In this document: one piece after another, positions 16,317-24,484 of the stretch
How the letters are laid out: the number at the start of each line of letters is the position of its first letter
How positions within the stretch are numbered: position 1 is the first letter of the stretch
Source: Bacteroidales bacterium
GTDB lineage: Bacteria > Bacteroidota > Bacteroidia > Bacteroidales > F082
DNA: 64,000 nt
Reading direction: 5' to 3'
NCBI GenBank assembly: GCA_017477425.1
Contig: JAFUVT010000030.1
Coordinates: 1 to 64,000, forward strand
Notes under the pieces: generated by a model
What the model saw: the letters and a program-made list of their open reading frames with translations, nothing else
Told to the model about the DNA's origin: nothing
Database searches by the model: none
Translations under genes and position numbers: made by a program

Positions 16317-17339
16317 TTACTTCTCAATCTCCTTCTTCAGTCTCTCCGTCAGCATGGGGACGATCTTGTGCAGGTCGCCAACGATGCCGAGGTCGGCAAC
16401 GCTGAAGATGGGCGCAAACTTGTCCTTGTTGATGGCGATGATGAAGTCGGACTCTTCCATGCCTGCCAAGTGCTGGATGGCACCGCTGATACCGCAAGCC
16501 ATGTAGAGGTTCGGGCGGACGGTCTTACCCGTCTGACCGACTTGACGGTCGTGAGGCATCACGCCGTTGTCGACCATGGCACGGCTCGACGAGACCACGC
16601 CACCGATGACGTCGGCTAGAGCCTGCAGCTTGTCGAAGCCTTCCTTGTTCTGCACGCCACGGCCACCAGAAACCAAGATCTTGGCATCGGCGATGTCGAC
16701 GACAGCCTTGTCTTCCTTGATGGTCTCGACGAGCTTCACGTGGAACTTGCTCGTGTCAAACTTCGGGACGAACATCGTGACAACGCCTTGACGGCCTTCC
16801 TCGCGCTGACGCTTCTGCATCACGCCAGGACGCACCGTCGACATCTGCGGACGGGTGTTCGGGCAAATGATGGTAGCCATCAGGTTACCACCGAAGGCGG
16901 GACGGGTCATGCGGAACTGCGGCTCGCCGTTGCTCTTCTCGTCGCTGACGACTTCGAGCTTGGTGCAGTCTGCCGTCAGACCGGTCTTCAGACGCGAAGC
17001 GATACGCGGTGCCATGTCGCGGCCGATGGTGGTGGCACCATACAGCACGATATTGGGCTTGCGCTCCTTGATGATTTGGTCAACCACCTGCGTGTATTGC
17101 TCGCTCAAGTAGTCCTTCAGTTCGGGGCAGTCGGCAACGATGACCTCATCGGCACCGAATTCAATCAGCTTCTGGGCTTGGTCCTTGATGCCGCAACCCA
17201 GCAACATGGCCACAACCTTCTCGCCAAGCGTGTCGGCGAGGTCGCGGGCCTTACCTAAAAGTTCGTAAGCAACGGATTGGATGTTGCCTTCACGTTGTTC
17301 TGCGAAAACGAATACGTTCTTATAATCTTTCAATTCCAT
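16317..17339 (-). CDS. etfA: electron transfer flavoprotein, alpha subunit
   Basis: A 340-aa protein. The C-terminal FAD domain is clear: LVSGGRGVQNKEGF, SSRAMVDNGVMPHDRQVGQTG, NLYMACGISGAIQH and DFIIAINKD. The N-terminal part matches ETF alpha. Together with EtfB and butyryl-CoA dehydrogenase it forms the crotonyl-CoA-reducing complex, which in anaerobes often bifurcates electrons to ferredoxin. Last gene of the long lysine/butyrate series, 11 bases after etfB. Confidence 0.96.
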   Translation of the reverse strand: MELKDYKNVFVFAEQREGNIQSVAYELLGKARDLADTLGEKVVAMLLGCGIKDQAQKLIEFGADEVIVADCPELKDYLSEQYTQVVDQIIKERKPNIVLYGATTIGRDMAPRIASRLKTGLTADCTKLEVVSDEKSNGEPQFRMTRPAFGGNLMATIICPNTRPQMSTVRPGVMQKRQREEGRQGVVTMFVPKFDTSKFHVKLVETIKEDKAVVDIADAKILVSGGRGVQNKEGFDKLQALADVIGGVVSSSRAMVDNGVMPHDRQVGQTGKTVRPNLYMACGISGAIQHLAGMEESDFIIAINKDKFAPIFSVADLGIVGDLHKIVPMLTERLKKEIEK

Positions 17340-17350
17340 GGCTTTGACTT

Positions 17351-18133
17351 TTAGATGATGTGTTTTTCTTTCAGTTTATTGACAATCAGCTCGACGGCTT
17401 CCTCTTCGCTCACTTCGTGCACCTCGCCCGGAGCCTTCATGGCCTTCGGGAACGACTGGAACACCTTGGTGGGCGAACCGCCCAGACCAAGACGGCTTTC
17501 GTCGTAGTCGATCTTGTCGGCACCCCAAACCTCGACTTCCTTGTTGTAGGCCTCGACGATGCCGCTCACGGTCATGTAACGAGGTTCAAAGGCGGAAGCG
17601 AGGACGGTCAGCAGGCACTTGCCTTCCACTTCGAGGACTTGGACGCTATCTTCGTTCTCCTTGTGGACCAGCAGGTTACCGTTTTCGAGTTTCTTGGCAT
17701 CGCAGACGTAGGAGACCTGAGGCAGACCGAGGTGTTCGGCCATCTCGGGACCCACTTGTGCGGTGTCGCCATCGATGGCCTGACGGCCGGCGATGATGAG
17801 GTCATAGTCCAAAGTGCGGCAGAGACCCGACAGGGCATACGAGGTAGCCAGCGTGTCGGAGCCAGCAAACTTACGGTCGGAGAGCAGGATGGCGCGGTCG
17901 GCACCCATGGCGAAGGCTTCGCGCATGATGACATCGGCCTGCGGAGGTCCCATCGAGACGACGGTGACCGTGGCGCCAAACTGGTCTTTCAGACGCAGGG
18001 CGAGTTCGAGGCCGCCCTTGTCGTCGGGGTTCATGATGCTCGGAACGCCTTCACGAATCAGCGTACCCTTTACCGGATCAATCTTGATTTCGGTGGTATC
18101 CGGAACTTGCTTGATACAAACGATGATATTCAT
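17351..18133 (-). CDS. etfB: electron transfer flavoprotein, beta subunit
   Basis: A 260-aa protein starting MNIIVCIKQVPDTTEIKIDP, with the ETF-beta signature VLASAFEPRYMTVSGIVEA and the nucleotide-binding GRQAIDGDTAQVGPEMAE. Partner of EtfA, 15 bases after the acyl-CoA dehydrogenase. Confidence 0.96.
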   Translation of the reverse strand: MNIIVCIKQVPDTTEIKIDPVKGTLIREGVPSIMNPDDKGGLELALRLKDQFGATVTVVSMGPPQADVIMREAFAMGADRAILLSDRKFAGSDTLATSYALSGLCRTLDYDLIIAGRQAIDGDTAQVGPEMAEHLGLPQVSYVCDAKKLENGNLLVHKENEDSVQVLEVEGKCLLTVLASAFEPRYMTVSGIVEAYNKEVEVWGADKIDYDESRLGLGGSPTKVFQSFPKAMKAPGEVHEVSEEEAVELIVNKLKEKHII

Positions 18134-18148
18134 ACTGCTTCCCTCCTA

Positions 18149-19288
18149 TTATTTGAACAAATGACCGGCAATGACCATACGCTGGACTTCCGATGTGCCT
18201 TCGTAAATTTCAGTGATCTTGGCGTCGCGCATCATGCGTTCGACGGGATACTCACGGGTGTAGCCGTAGCCACCGTGGAACTGCACGGCCTTGGTCGTGA
18301 CTTCCATAGCCGTCTCAGCAGCAAACAGCTTGGCCATGGCTGCGTCGGCGGAATACGGAAGGCCCATATCCTTCTTCCAGGCAGCGCTGCGCACCAGCAG
18401 ACGGGCAGCCTCGACCTTGGTCTTGAGGTCGGCCATCTGGAACTGCGTGTTCTGGAACTGGGCGATGGACTTGCCAAATTGCTTGCGTTCCTTGGTATAC
18501 TTAACCGTCTCATCCATAGCGCCTTGAGCGATACCAAGGGCTTGTGAAGCGATACCGATACGGCCACCGTCCAAGGTCTTCATAGCAATGGTGAAGCCCT
18601 TGCCCAGAGGTCCGAGCAGGTTTTCCTTCGGCACTTCGCAGTTTTCGAAAATCAATTCGCACGTCGCGCTGCCGCGGATACCCATCTTCAGCTCCTTCTT
18701 GCCGATGCTGAATCCGGGCATACCCTTCTCCACGATGAAGGCAGAGATGCCCTTCGTGCCTTTCGACTTGTCCGTCATGGCCATGACGATGAACACGTTG
18801 GCGTAGGAAGCGTTGGTGATGAAGATTTTGGAACCGTTCAGGATCCATTTGTCGCCAGCGTCGACGGCGGTCGTCTGCTGCATGGCGGCGTCGGTGCCCG
18901 CGTTAGGCTCGGTAAGGCCGAAAGCGCCAATCCATTCGCCCGAGGCGAGCTTGGGCAGATACTTCATCTTCTGTTCCTCGGTGCCGTTCTCCAGGATGGG
19001 AGCCATGCACAGCGAGGTGTGGGCCGAGACGATGACGCCAGTGGTGGCGCACACTCTCGAGAGTTCTTCGACGGCCATGATGTACATCTGGACCGTTCCG
19101 CCTTGTCCACCGTATTGTTTCGGGATCGGGATACCCATGATGCCGAGCTTGCCCATCTTCTGGACAGTCTCCATCGGGAAGCGCTCCTGCTCGTCAACTT
19201 CGGCGGCCAAAGGCTTTACTTCATTCTCCGCAAACGAACGGATCATCTGCAGGAAGAGTTGTTCTGTCTTTGAATAACTAAAATCCAT
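18149..19288 (-). CDS. bcd: butyryl-CoA dehydrogenase (short-chain acyl-CoA dehydrogenase)
   Basis: 379 aa from ATG 19288 (MDFSYSKTEQLFLQMI), the exact usual length of Bcd. It shows FGLTEPNAGTDA, GSKIFITNA, FGKSIAQFQNTQFQMADL and QFHGGYGYTREYPVERMMRDAKI; the catalytic Glu is in IYEGTSEVQR. It reduces crotonyl-CoA to butyryl-CoA with EtfAB. The longer frame from 19360 reads through heptamer repeats and is rejected. No promoter was seen between it and hbd, so readthrough is likely. Confidence 0.93.
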   Translation of the reverse strand: MDFSYSKTEQLFLQMIRSFAENEVKPLAAEVDEQERFPMETVQKMGKLGIMGIPIPKQYGGQGGTVQMYIMAVEELSRVCATTGVIVSAHTSLCMAPILENGTEEQKMKYLPKLASGEWIGAFGLTEPNAGTDAAMQQTTAVDAGDKWILNGSKIFITNASYANVFIVMAMTDKSKGTKGISAFIVEKGMPGFSIGKKELKMGIRGSATCELIFENCEVPKENLLGPLGKGFTIAMKTLDGGRIGIASQALGIAQGAMDETVKYTKERKQFGKSIAQFQNTQFQMADLKTKVEAARLLVRSAAWKKDMGLPYSADAAMAKLFAAETAMEVTTKAVQFHGGYGYTREYPVERMMRDAKITEIYEGTSEVQRMVIAGHLFK

Positions 19289-19300
19289 CTTTTTGTTAGT

Positions 19301-19378
19301 TAGGAAGTAGGAGGTTGGAGGTAGGAGGTGAAGCCGCGCATCGCGAACCTCAAACCTCATACCTCAAACCTCATACCT
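19301..19378. repeat. facing heptamer tandem repeats between hbd and bcd
   Basis: The left part repeats a 7-base unit (AGGAGGT, TGGAGGT and variants, about 4 copies). The right part repeats its complement (ACCTCAA/ACCTCAT, about 4 copies). The two arms pair around CCGCGCATCGCG, so the RNA could fold into one large hairpin between the two cistrons. Confidence 0.7.
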
Positions 19379-19380
19379 TG

Positions 19381-20217
19381 TTAATACTTATAAAATCCTT
19401 CTCCAGTTTTGCGTCCGAGCAGACCGGCGCGCACCATCTTCCTCAGCAAGGGATGAGGACGGTACTTCGGGTCGCCAAACTCTTTGTAAAGCACTTCCAT
19501 GATGGCCAGGTTGACATCGTTGCCAATGAGGTCGGCCAAAGCCAGAGGACCCATCGGGTGGTTGGCGCCCAGCATCATGCACTTGTCGACGTCCTCAGCG
19601 CTGGCGATGCCGTCGGCAAGGATGCCCACAGCCTCGTTGATCATCGGGATGAGGATGCGGTTGACTACGAAGCCAGGGGCTTCCTTCACTTCCACGGGCT
19701 GCTTGCCGATGGAGGTGGCGAGGTCAACGATGCACTTGGTGACTTCCTCGCTCGTTAGTTGGCCTTTGATGACCTCAACGAGGGCCATGCGGTCGGCGGG
19801 GTTGAAGAAGTGCATTCCGATGAATTGTGCGGGACGGCTCGTGCAGGCGGCGATTTCGGTGATCGACAGCGAGGACGAGTTGGTGGCGAAGATGCATTCA
19901 GGCTTGCAAATCTTGTCGAGTTCCATGAACACATCTTTCTTCAGTTGCATCTCCTCGACGGCGGCCTCGATGACGAGGTCGGCATCGGCGAAGGAGGCGT
20001 AATCCGTTGTTGTGCTGATGTTTTTCAGCAGGGCATCGACGGCCTCTTGGGTCATCTTGCCTTTCTCGACGAGCTTACCGTAGCCCTTCGAGATGGAAGC
20101 CATGGCCTTGTCGAGGCTGGCTTGCGTGCGGCTCTTCATGACGACGGGCATCTTGGCGGCGAAAGCCTTCACGATTCCCTTTGCCATGGTTCCGGTTCCG
20201 ATAACACAGATTTTCAT
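19381..20217 (-). CDS. hbd: 3-hydroxybutyryl-CoA dehydrogenase
   Basis: A 278-aa protein with N-terminal NAD-binding [16 protein letters not shown] (most homologues GxGxMGxG), catalytic-region [17 protein letters not shown], then [18 protein letters not shown] and [16 protein letters not shown]. It interconverts acetoacetyl-CoA and 3-hydroxybutyryl-CoA, feeding crotonyl-CoA via Crt. Separated from crt by the DUF1016 and lipoprotein genes. Confidence 0.95.
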   Translation of the reverse strand: MKICVIGTGTMAKGIVKAFAAKMPVVMKSRTQASLDKAMASISKGYGKLVEKGKMTQEAVDALLKNISTTTDYASFADADLVIEAAVEEMQLKKDVFMELDKICKPECIFATNSSSLSITEIAACTSRPAQFIGMHFFNPADRMALVEVIKGQLTSEEVTKCIVDLATSIGKQPVEVKEAPGFVVNRILIPMINEAVGILADGIASAEDVDKCMMLGANHPMGPLALADLIGNDVNLAIMEVLYKEFGDPKYRPHPLLRKMVRAGLLGRKTGEGFYKY

Positions 20218-20221
20218 GATG

Positions 20222-20280
20222 TTTAGATTTAAAGATTTAATGATTTGAAATTTAAAGATTTAGTATTTAAAATTTATAGA
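20222..20280. repeat. AT-rich 7-8 base repeats
   Basis: The gap between the lipoprotein and hbd is a run of GATTTAAA-type units (ATTTAAAGATTT and variants). It holds no promoter that I can see. Confidence 0.5.
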
Positions 20281-20288
20281 CTATTTCG

Positions 20289-20918
20289 TTATGATTTTTC
20301 CTTTCTCATTAATGATAGCCCTTTTCGCATATTTTCTTCGCGCCTGCTTTGTTCCATCGACATACCCACATGAACATGCCTAACGATTTGGCGCTTGTCA
20401 ATGAAAAACTTGGTCGGACAAGCTGTGAGATTAGTCCTCAAAGCATCCTTTTGGTCGATAATGAATATGTTGTGATATTTGTCTTGAAGGCACTTGGCAT
20501 AATCAACTGTTTCTTGTAGGTTTGAATTTTCTGACAACTCGACGAGGCAAAGAATGTTGATGCCTTCCAATTCATCTTTCATCTTGTTTATCGCATTGGG
20601 AAATTCTTTTTCAACCTCCTCCTTGCCAAACCCACAATGTGTATTGGTGAAGACCAAAATGGTTTCCTTTTTGAGCCATTTTTTGAGTCTTATGGCTTTT
20701 CCGTTAAGGTCTTTTATTTGAATATCAGGGATTTCTCTTTCTATCGTGTTATTGTACCACTCCATGTCAATTTTGAGATGGAGCTCCTGACTCTCTTTTT
20801 CGGTAAGGCTGGTGATGCCCTCGTAATACTTTCTGTAATCTACAGGGATGATGTAGTTGCCTGACCTATTGCACGATACAAAGGCAAGAATGACGACTAA
20901 ATATCTTATTGCTTTCAT
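20289..20918 (-). CDS. lipoprotein with thioredoxin-like fold
   Basis: 209 aa from ATG 20918. A short signal ends in the lipobox LAFVSC (Cys 14). Residues about 70-190 look like a TlpA/redoxin domain: IPDIQIKDLNGKAIRLKKWL, ILVFTNTHCGFGKEEVEKEF, then CPTKFFIDKRQIV. The expected CxxC is reduced to one Cys (HCGFG), so ordinary disulfide exchange is unlikely. Unrelated to butyrate metabolism; with the DUF1016 gene it forms an insert between crt and hbd. Confidence 0.65.
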   Translation of the reverse strand: MKAIRYLVVILAFVSCNRSGNYIIPVDYRKYYEGITSLTEKESQELHLKIDMEWYNNTIEREIPDIQIKDLNGKAIRLKKWLKKETILVFTNTHCGFGKEEVEKEFPNAINKMKDELEGINILCLVELSENSNLQETVDYAKCLQDKYHNIFIIDQKDALRTNLTACPTKFFIDKRQIVRHVHVGMSMEQSRREENMRKGLSLMRKEKS

Positions 20919-20950
20919 AGTGATCTGTTTTTGTTTCTTTGGTTTGAGTG

Positions 20951-22051
20951 TCATTTTATCGTGTGTTCCAAATCGTCAATCGATGGCAATTCCGATTTCA
21001 ATTCTTCGATAAGTTTATTTGTCTGATATTCCGCTACGCCGAGAGGTTGTGTCATGCCTCGTAGGGCATATTCCACCTTGGTATTGTTCTTCGAGCGACA
21101 CAGCAACAGCCCGATAGTAGGATTATCCTCAGGCAACTTTACCAGGTCGTCGATGGCAGAGATGTAATAGTTCAATTTGCTCAAAAATTCCGGCTTGAAA
21201 TCTGTCACTTTTAACTCGATAGCCACATAACAATGCAAGCGGGTGTGATACATCATCAAGTCCACTTTGCTTTCCTCACCCGCGATGTTCAGCGGGAACT
21301 GGCGACCCAAATAGGAAAAGCCTCTGCCCAACTCCAAAAGGAAATCGGTTACCTTGCTTGCCAACTGGTCTTCAAGATCTTGTTCCTGCTTCACTTCTGT
21401 CATATCCACAAATCCCAGGTTGTATGGGTCTTTGAAAGCAGCCTTGGCCAAATCACTGTTCACGGGCGGCAAGGTGGTGCTGAAGTTGTTAGGCAATGCC
21501 CGAGCCTTTGTGTGATAACCGTTGTCTATCTGCATCAGCATAATGTCGCGGCTCCATCCTTGAATGGCAGCCTCCGTCATGTAGAAAGCTCGCAGTGCCG
21601 TGTCTTTCACCTTGGAAATCATCGAAATATGATGATACCAAGTGATTTGTGCAAGCGGCACTTGTACAAACTCTCCATCAACCGACACTGTGAATTTTGC
21701 AAGTCGCGCTTGCAAAATCGGCATCTCTTGCAATTTTGCAAGTGGCACTTGCAAAAATGGGAAATCAGGATATTCTGCTGCGAAACGTTTCATGTAACCA
21801 AGATTTCGCGCCGAATAACCGCTATCACTACCATAGTGTTTCTGCAAGTCCACAGAAAGTTGGTCTATGACTTTTGCGCCCCAACCTTGCTCCTTTTGTT
21901 TCTGCATAATGTCATTGCCCAACCACCAATAGTGCTGAAGCGTGGCAGCATTCAGTTGCATCACTGCCTTCAGCCGTTGTTTGTCAATCTCGTTGTAGAG
22001 ATGCTCCAACCACTGCTGATAGGTATTATTGTCTATGACATGTTGCTCCAT
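20951..22051 (-). CDS. DUF1016 (YhcG-type) PD-(D/E)XK protein
   Basis: 366 aa from ATG 22051. The N-terminal helical DUF1016 half has LNAATLQHYWWLGNDI, GWGAKVIDQLSVDLQ and GYSARNLGYMKRFA. The C-terminal nuclease-like half has NIAGEESKVDLMMYHTRLH, AIELKVTDF and PTIGLLLCRSKNNTKVEYAL. An unusual stretch at about 100-140 (FLQVPLAKLQEMP, ILQARLAKF, FVQVPLAQITW) is encoded by three palindromes. Such proteins are predicted nucleases often near restriction or mobile genes. It interrupts the crt-hbd order. Confidence 0.88.
   Translation of the reverse strand: MEQHVIDNNTYQQWLEHLYNEIDKQRLKAVMQLNAATLQHYWWLGNDIMQKQKEQGWGAKVIDQLSVDLQKHYGSDSGYSARNLGYMKRFAAEYPDFPFLQVPLAKLQEMPILQARLAKFTVSVDGEFVQVPLAQITWYHHISMISKVKDTALRAFYMTEAAIQGWSRDIMLMQIDNGYHTKARALPNNFSTTLPPVNSDLAKAAFKDPYNLGFVDMTEVKQEQDLEDQLASKVTDFLLELGRGFSYLGRQFPLNIAGEESKVDLMMYHTRLHCYVAIELKVTDFKPEFLSKLNYYISAIDDLVKLPEDNPTIGLLLCRSKNNTKVEYALRGMTQPLGVAEYQTNKLIEELKSELPSIDDLEHTIK
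21647..21756. repeat. three palindromes inside the DUF1016 coding sequence
   Basis: TTTTGCAAG-N5-CTTGCAAAA occurs at 21695-21717 (core TCGCG) and 21734-21756 (core TGGCA), with a diverged copy at 21647-21669 (TTGTGCAAG, CGGCA, CTTGTACAA). All are in frame, coding for LQ(V/A)xLAK-type peptides just before the conserved TWYHH segment. Confidence 0.85.
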
Positions 22052-22166
22052 ATTGTGTACTTCTTGATTACTATTGGTTTTCAATTGATAATGTCGAACT
22101 TTTTCCTTCCAGCCCCTCCCGGCAGCCAACTTCCAGCATAAGCCGAAAATTGGCTGCTGATGGCTG

Positions 22167-22194
22167 GTAGAGACGTAGCGCGCTACGTCTCTAC
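22167..22194. repeat. 28-bp perfect palindrome between crt and DUF1016
   Basis: GTAGAGACGTAGCG followed by its reverse complement, the same sequence as 33273-33300. It begins 10 bp past the crt stop-side boundary at 22204, so it would lie at the 3' end of the crt cistron. Confidence 0.85.
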
Positions 22195-22203
22195 AACATC
22201 GGT

Positions 22204-22983
22204 TCATTTTCCTGCAAACTTGGCAGGTCTCTTCTCCAAGAACGCCTTCATGCCTTCTTTTTGGTCTTCGGTGGCGAAGCACTTGCCGAAGGCCGTGTTT
22301 TCCAGCTCGATGGCGTCTTCAGCGATGAGGTCGTAGCTCTCGTTGATGCAGCGCTTGGCGTGGGCGATGGCCAAAGGTGCGTTGGCGACGATCTTTTGGG
22401 CCGTCTCCATCACCTTGTCCATCAGCTCTTCGGGCTCATAGACGGCGTTCACCAAGCCGATGCGCAGGGCTTCGTCGGCACGGATGGCCTTGCCCGTGTA
22501 GATTATCTCCTTGGCATAGCCTTGTCCGACCAACTTGGCCAGGCGGTAGGTGCCGCTGAAACCAGGCGTGATGCCCAGTCCCACTTCGGGCTGACCGAAC
22601 TTGGCCTTGCTCGACGCAAAGCGGAAGTCGCAGGCCATGGCCAACTCGCAGCCACCGCCGAGGCAGAAGCCGTTGACGGCAGCGATGACGGGAATCGGCA
22701 GCGTCTCGATCTTGCGGAACGCGATGGCGCCCAACTTGCTGAACTCGTAGCCTTCTTTCTCGTAAAGGTTGACCATTTCAGCGATGTCGGCACCGGCCAC
22801 GAAGGCCTTCTCGCCGTCGCCCGTGACGATGAGGACGCGCGTCTTCGCCGTGTCGAGGTGGCTCACGAAGTCGTCGATTTCCTTCAGGACGGTGGAGTTG
22901 AGCGCATTCAGCGACTTCGGCGCCGACACTTTCATGACGGCGATTTGGTCGTGCTGCTCAATCTTCAAGAAGTTGTATTCCAT
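22204..22983 (-). CDS. crt: crotonase (3-hydroxybutyryl-CoA dehydratase)
   Basis: A 259-aa enoyl-CoA hydratase family protein. Oxyanion-hole segments are VAGADIAEM and GFCLGGGCELAMACDFR; catalytic glutamates lie in GCELAM and FGQPEVGLGITPGFSGT. It converts 3-hydroxybutyryl-CoA to crotonyl-CoA in the butyrate branch. It follows the CoA-transferase B gene by 11 bases. Confidence 0.94.
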   Translation of the reverse strand: MEYNFLKIEQHDQIAVMKVSAPKSLNALNSTVLKEIDDFVSHLDTAKTRVLIVTGDGEKAFVAGADIAEMVNLYEKEGYEFSKLGAIAFRKIETLPIPVIAAVNGFCLGGGCELAMACDFRFASSKAKFGQPEVGLGITPGFSGTYRLAKLVGQGYAKEIIYTGKAIRADEALRIGLVNAVYEPEELMDKVMETAQKIVANAPLAIAHAKRCINESYDLIAEDAIELENTAFGKCFATEDQKEGMKAFLEKRPAKFAGK

Positions 22984-22994
22984 GTCCGTGAGGA

Positions 22995-23654
22995 TTAGAT
23001 GTCCATGGGTTTCAGGTCGGGGCTGATGATGAGTTTGGCCTCGGTAGCGGCTTGCACCTGCTCGACGGTGAACTCGGGATGGATTTCCTTCAGGACGATG
23101 CCCTCAGGGGTGATGTCCATGACGCCCATCTCAGTGATGATCATGTTCACCTGTCCGGCAGCGGTCAACGGCAGTGTGCACTCTTTCAGGATCTTGGGAG
23201 CACCCTTCTGGGTGTGTTCCATGGTCAGGATGACGCGCTTGGCACCCACCACGAGGTCCATAGCACCGCCCATACCGGGAGCCATTTTGCCCGGGATAAT
23301 CCAGTTGGCGAGGTTGCCCTTTTCATCGACTTGCAGGGCACCGAGGAACGACACGTTCACATGGCCGCCACGGATGATGGCGAACGATGTGGCCGAGTCG
23401 AAAGTGCAGGCGCCAGGCAGCAAGGTGATAGCGCCGCCACCAGCGTTGATGAGGTTCTTGTCTTCCTTGCCCTCTTCGGGGGTCGGGCCCATGCCCATGG
23501 CACCGTTTTCGGTCTGAAGGGTCACGGTGACGCCTTCGGGCAGGTAGTTCGGAATCAAAGTCGGAATGCCAATACCCAGATTGACAACGTCGCCGTCGTG
23601 CAGTTCCTTGGCTGCGCGCTTGGCGATCACTTCTCTCATTTCATTTTTGTCCAT
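22995..23654 (-). CDS. butyryl-CoA:acetoacetate CoA-transferase, subunit B
   Basis: A 219-aa type I CoA-transferase beta subunit. It has GIGIPTLIPNYLPEG, the catalytic glutamate in TENGAMGMGP (Glu 49) and GGHVNVSFLGALQVDEKGNLA. It moves CoA between butyryl-CoA and acetoacetate, closing the lysine pathway. Its alpha subunit is about 12 kb upstream at 35850-36500, an unusual separation because the two are normally adjacent. Confidence 0.9.
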   Translation of the reverse strand: MDKNEMREVIAKRAAKELHDGDVVNLGIGIPTLIPNYLPEGVTVTLQTENGAMGMGPTPEEGKEDKNLINAGGGAITLLPGACTFDSATSFAIIRGGHVNVSFLGALQVDEKGNLANWIIPGKMAPGMGGAMDLVVGAKRVILTMEHTQKGAPKILKECTLPLTAAGQVNMIITEMGVMDITPEGIVLKEIHPEFTVEQVQAATEAKLIISPDLKPMDI

Positions 23655-23695
23655 AATTGTGTGTTATTTAAAGATTTAAGATATAAAATTTAGTC

Positions 23696-24484
23696 TCATT
23701 TCATTCCACGTTTCACCATCTCTTGAACGACAAACGAAGCCACATCGTCAGCGTAAGTATTCATTCCGAAACCGGCGTCGAAACCGAGTTCCTTGGCTAG
23801 TTCGTGTGTGATACGGGCACCGCCGCAGCAGCAAATCATCTTGTCGCGCAAGCCTTCGGCTTCCATCAACTCGATGAAGTTCGTCATGTTGTGGATGTGG
23901 ACATCCTTCTGCGTGACAGTCTGCGAAACGAGCAGCGCGTCGGCGTGGAGTTCGATGCCCTTGGCGATAAACTCCTCGTTGGGCACTTGCGATCCGAGGT
24001 TGTAGGCCTCAATCATCTCGTAACGCTCCAGTCCGTAGTGACCGGCATAACCCTTCATGTTCATGATGGCGTCAATGCCGACCGTGTGGGCGTCGGTTCC
24101 CGTCGAGGCGCCGACGATGACGATCTTGCGCCCGATGTTCTCCTTGATGTATTGGTCGGTCTCATACATGTCCATCGTGTTCGACTCGACCTTCGGCACG
24201 TAGATGGTCGAATAATCGACGGTGTGGGTGCAACTGCCGTAGCAGTTGACGAAGGTGAAACCGGGAGTCAACTCCTTGTAATACACCACGCTGGGATTCT
24301 CCAGTCCCATCTTCTTCAGCAGCAGTTTGGCGGCTTCCACGGCCTCGGCGCCACAGGGCACAGGCAGCGTGAAGCTCAACTGCATCTTGCCGTCGTTCAT
24401 GGTGTCGCCGTAGGGCTTTATCTTGGTGAGGTCCAAGGTTTTGTCGTAATTCTTGGCCTCCATTGAATACAATCCTTCGCTCAT
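23696..24484 (-). CDS. kamE: D-lysine 5,6-aminomutase, beta subunit
   Basis: A 262-aa protein. It carries the B12-binding D-x-H-x-x-G (TGTDAHTVG, about 133-141) followed by IMNMKGYAGHYGLERYEMIE, the segment with the PLP-binding lysine. With KamD it moves the terminal amino group of D-lysine or beta-lysine to C5. Its start overlaps the kamD stop (TAATG). Confidence 0.96.
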   Translation of the reverse strand: MSEGLYSMEAKNYDKTLDLTKIKPYGDTMNDGKMQLSFTLPVPCGAEAVEAAKLLLKKMGLENPSVVYYKELTPGFTFVNCYGSCTHTVDYSTIYVPKVESNTMDMYETDQYIKENIGRKIVIVGASTGTDAHTVGIDAIMNMKGYAGHYGLERYEMIEAYNLGSQVPNEEFIAKGIELHADALLVSQTVTQKDVHIHNMTNFIELMEAEGLRDKMICCCGGARITHELAKELGFDAGFGMNTYADDVASFVVQEMVKRGMK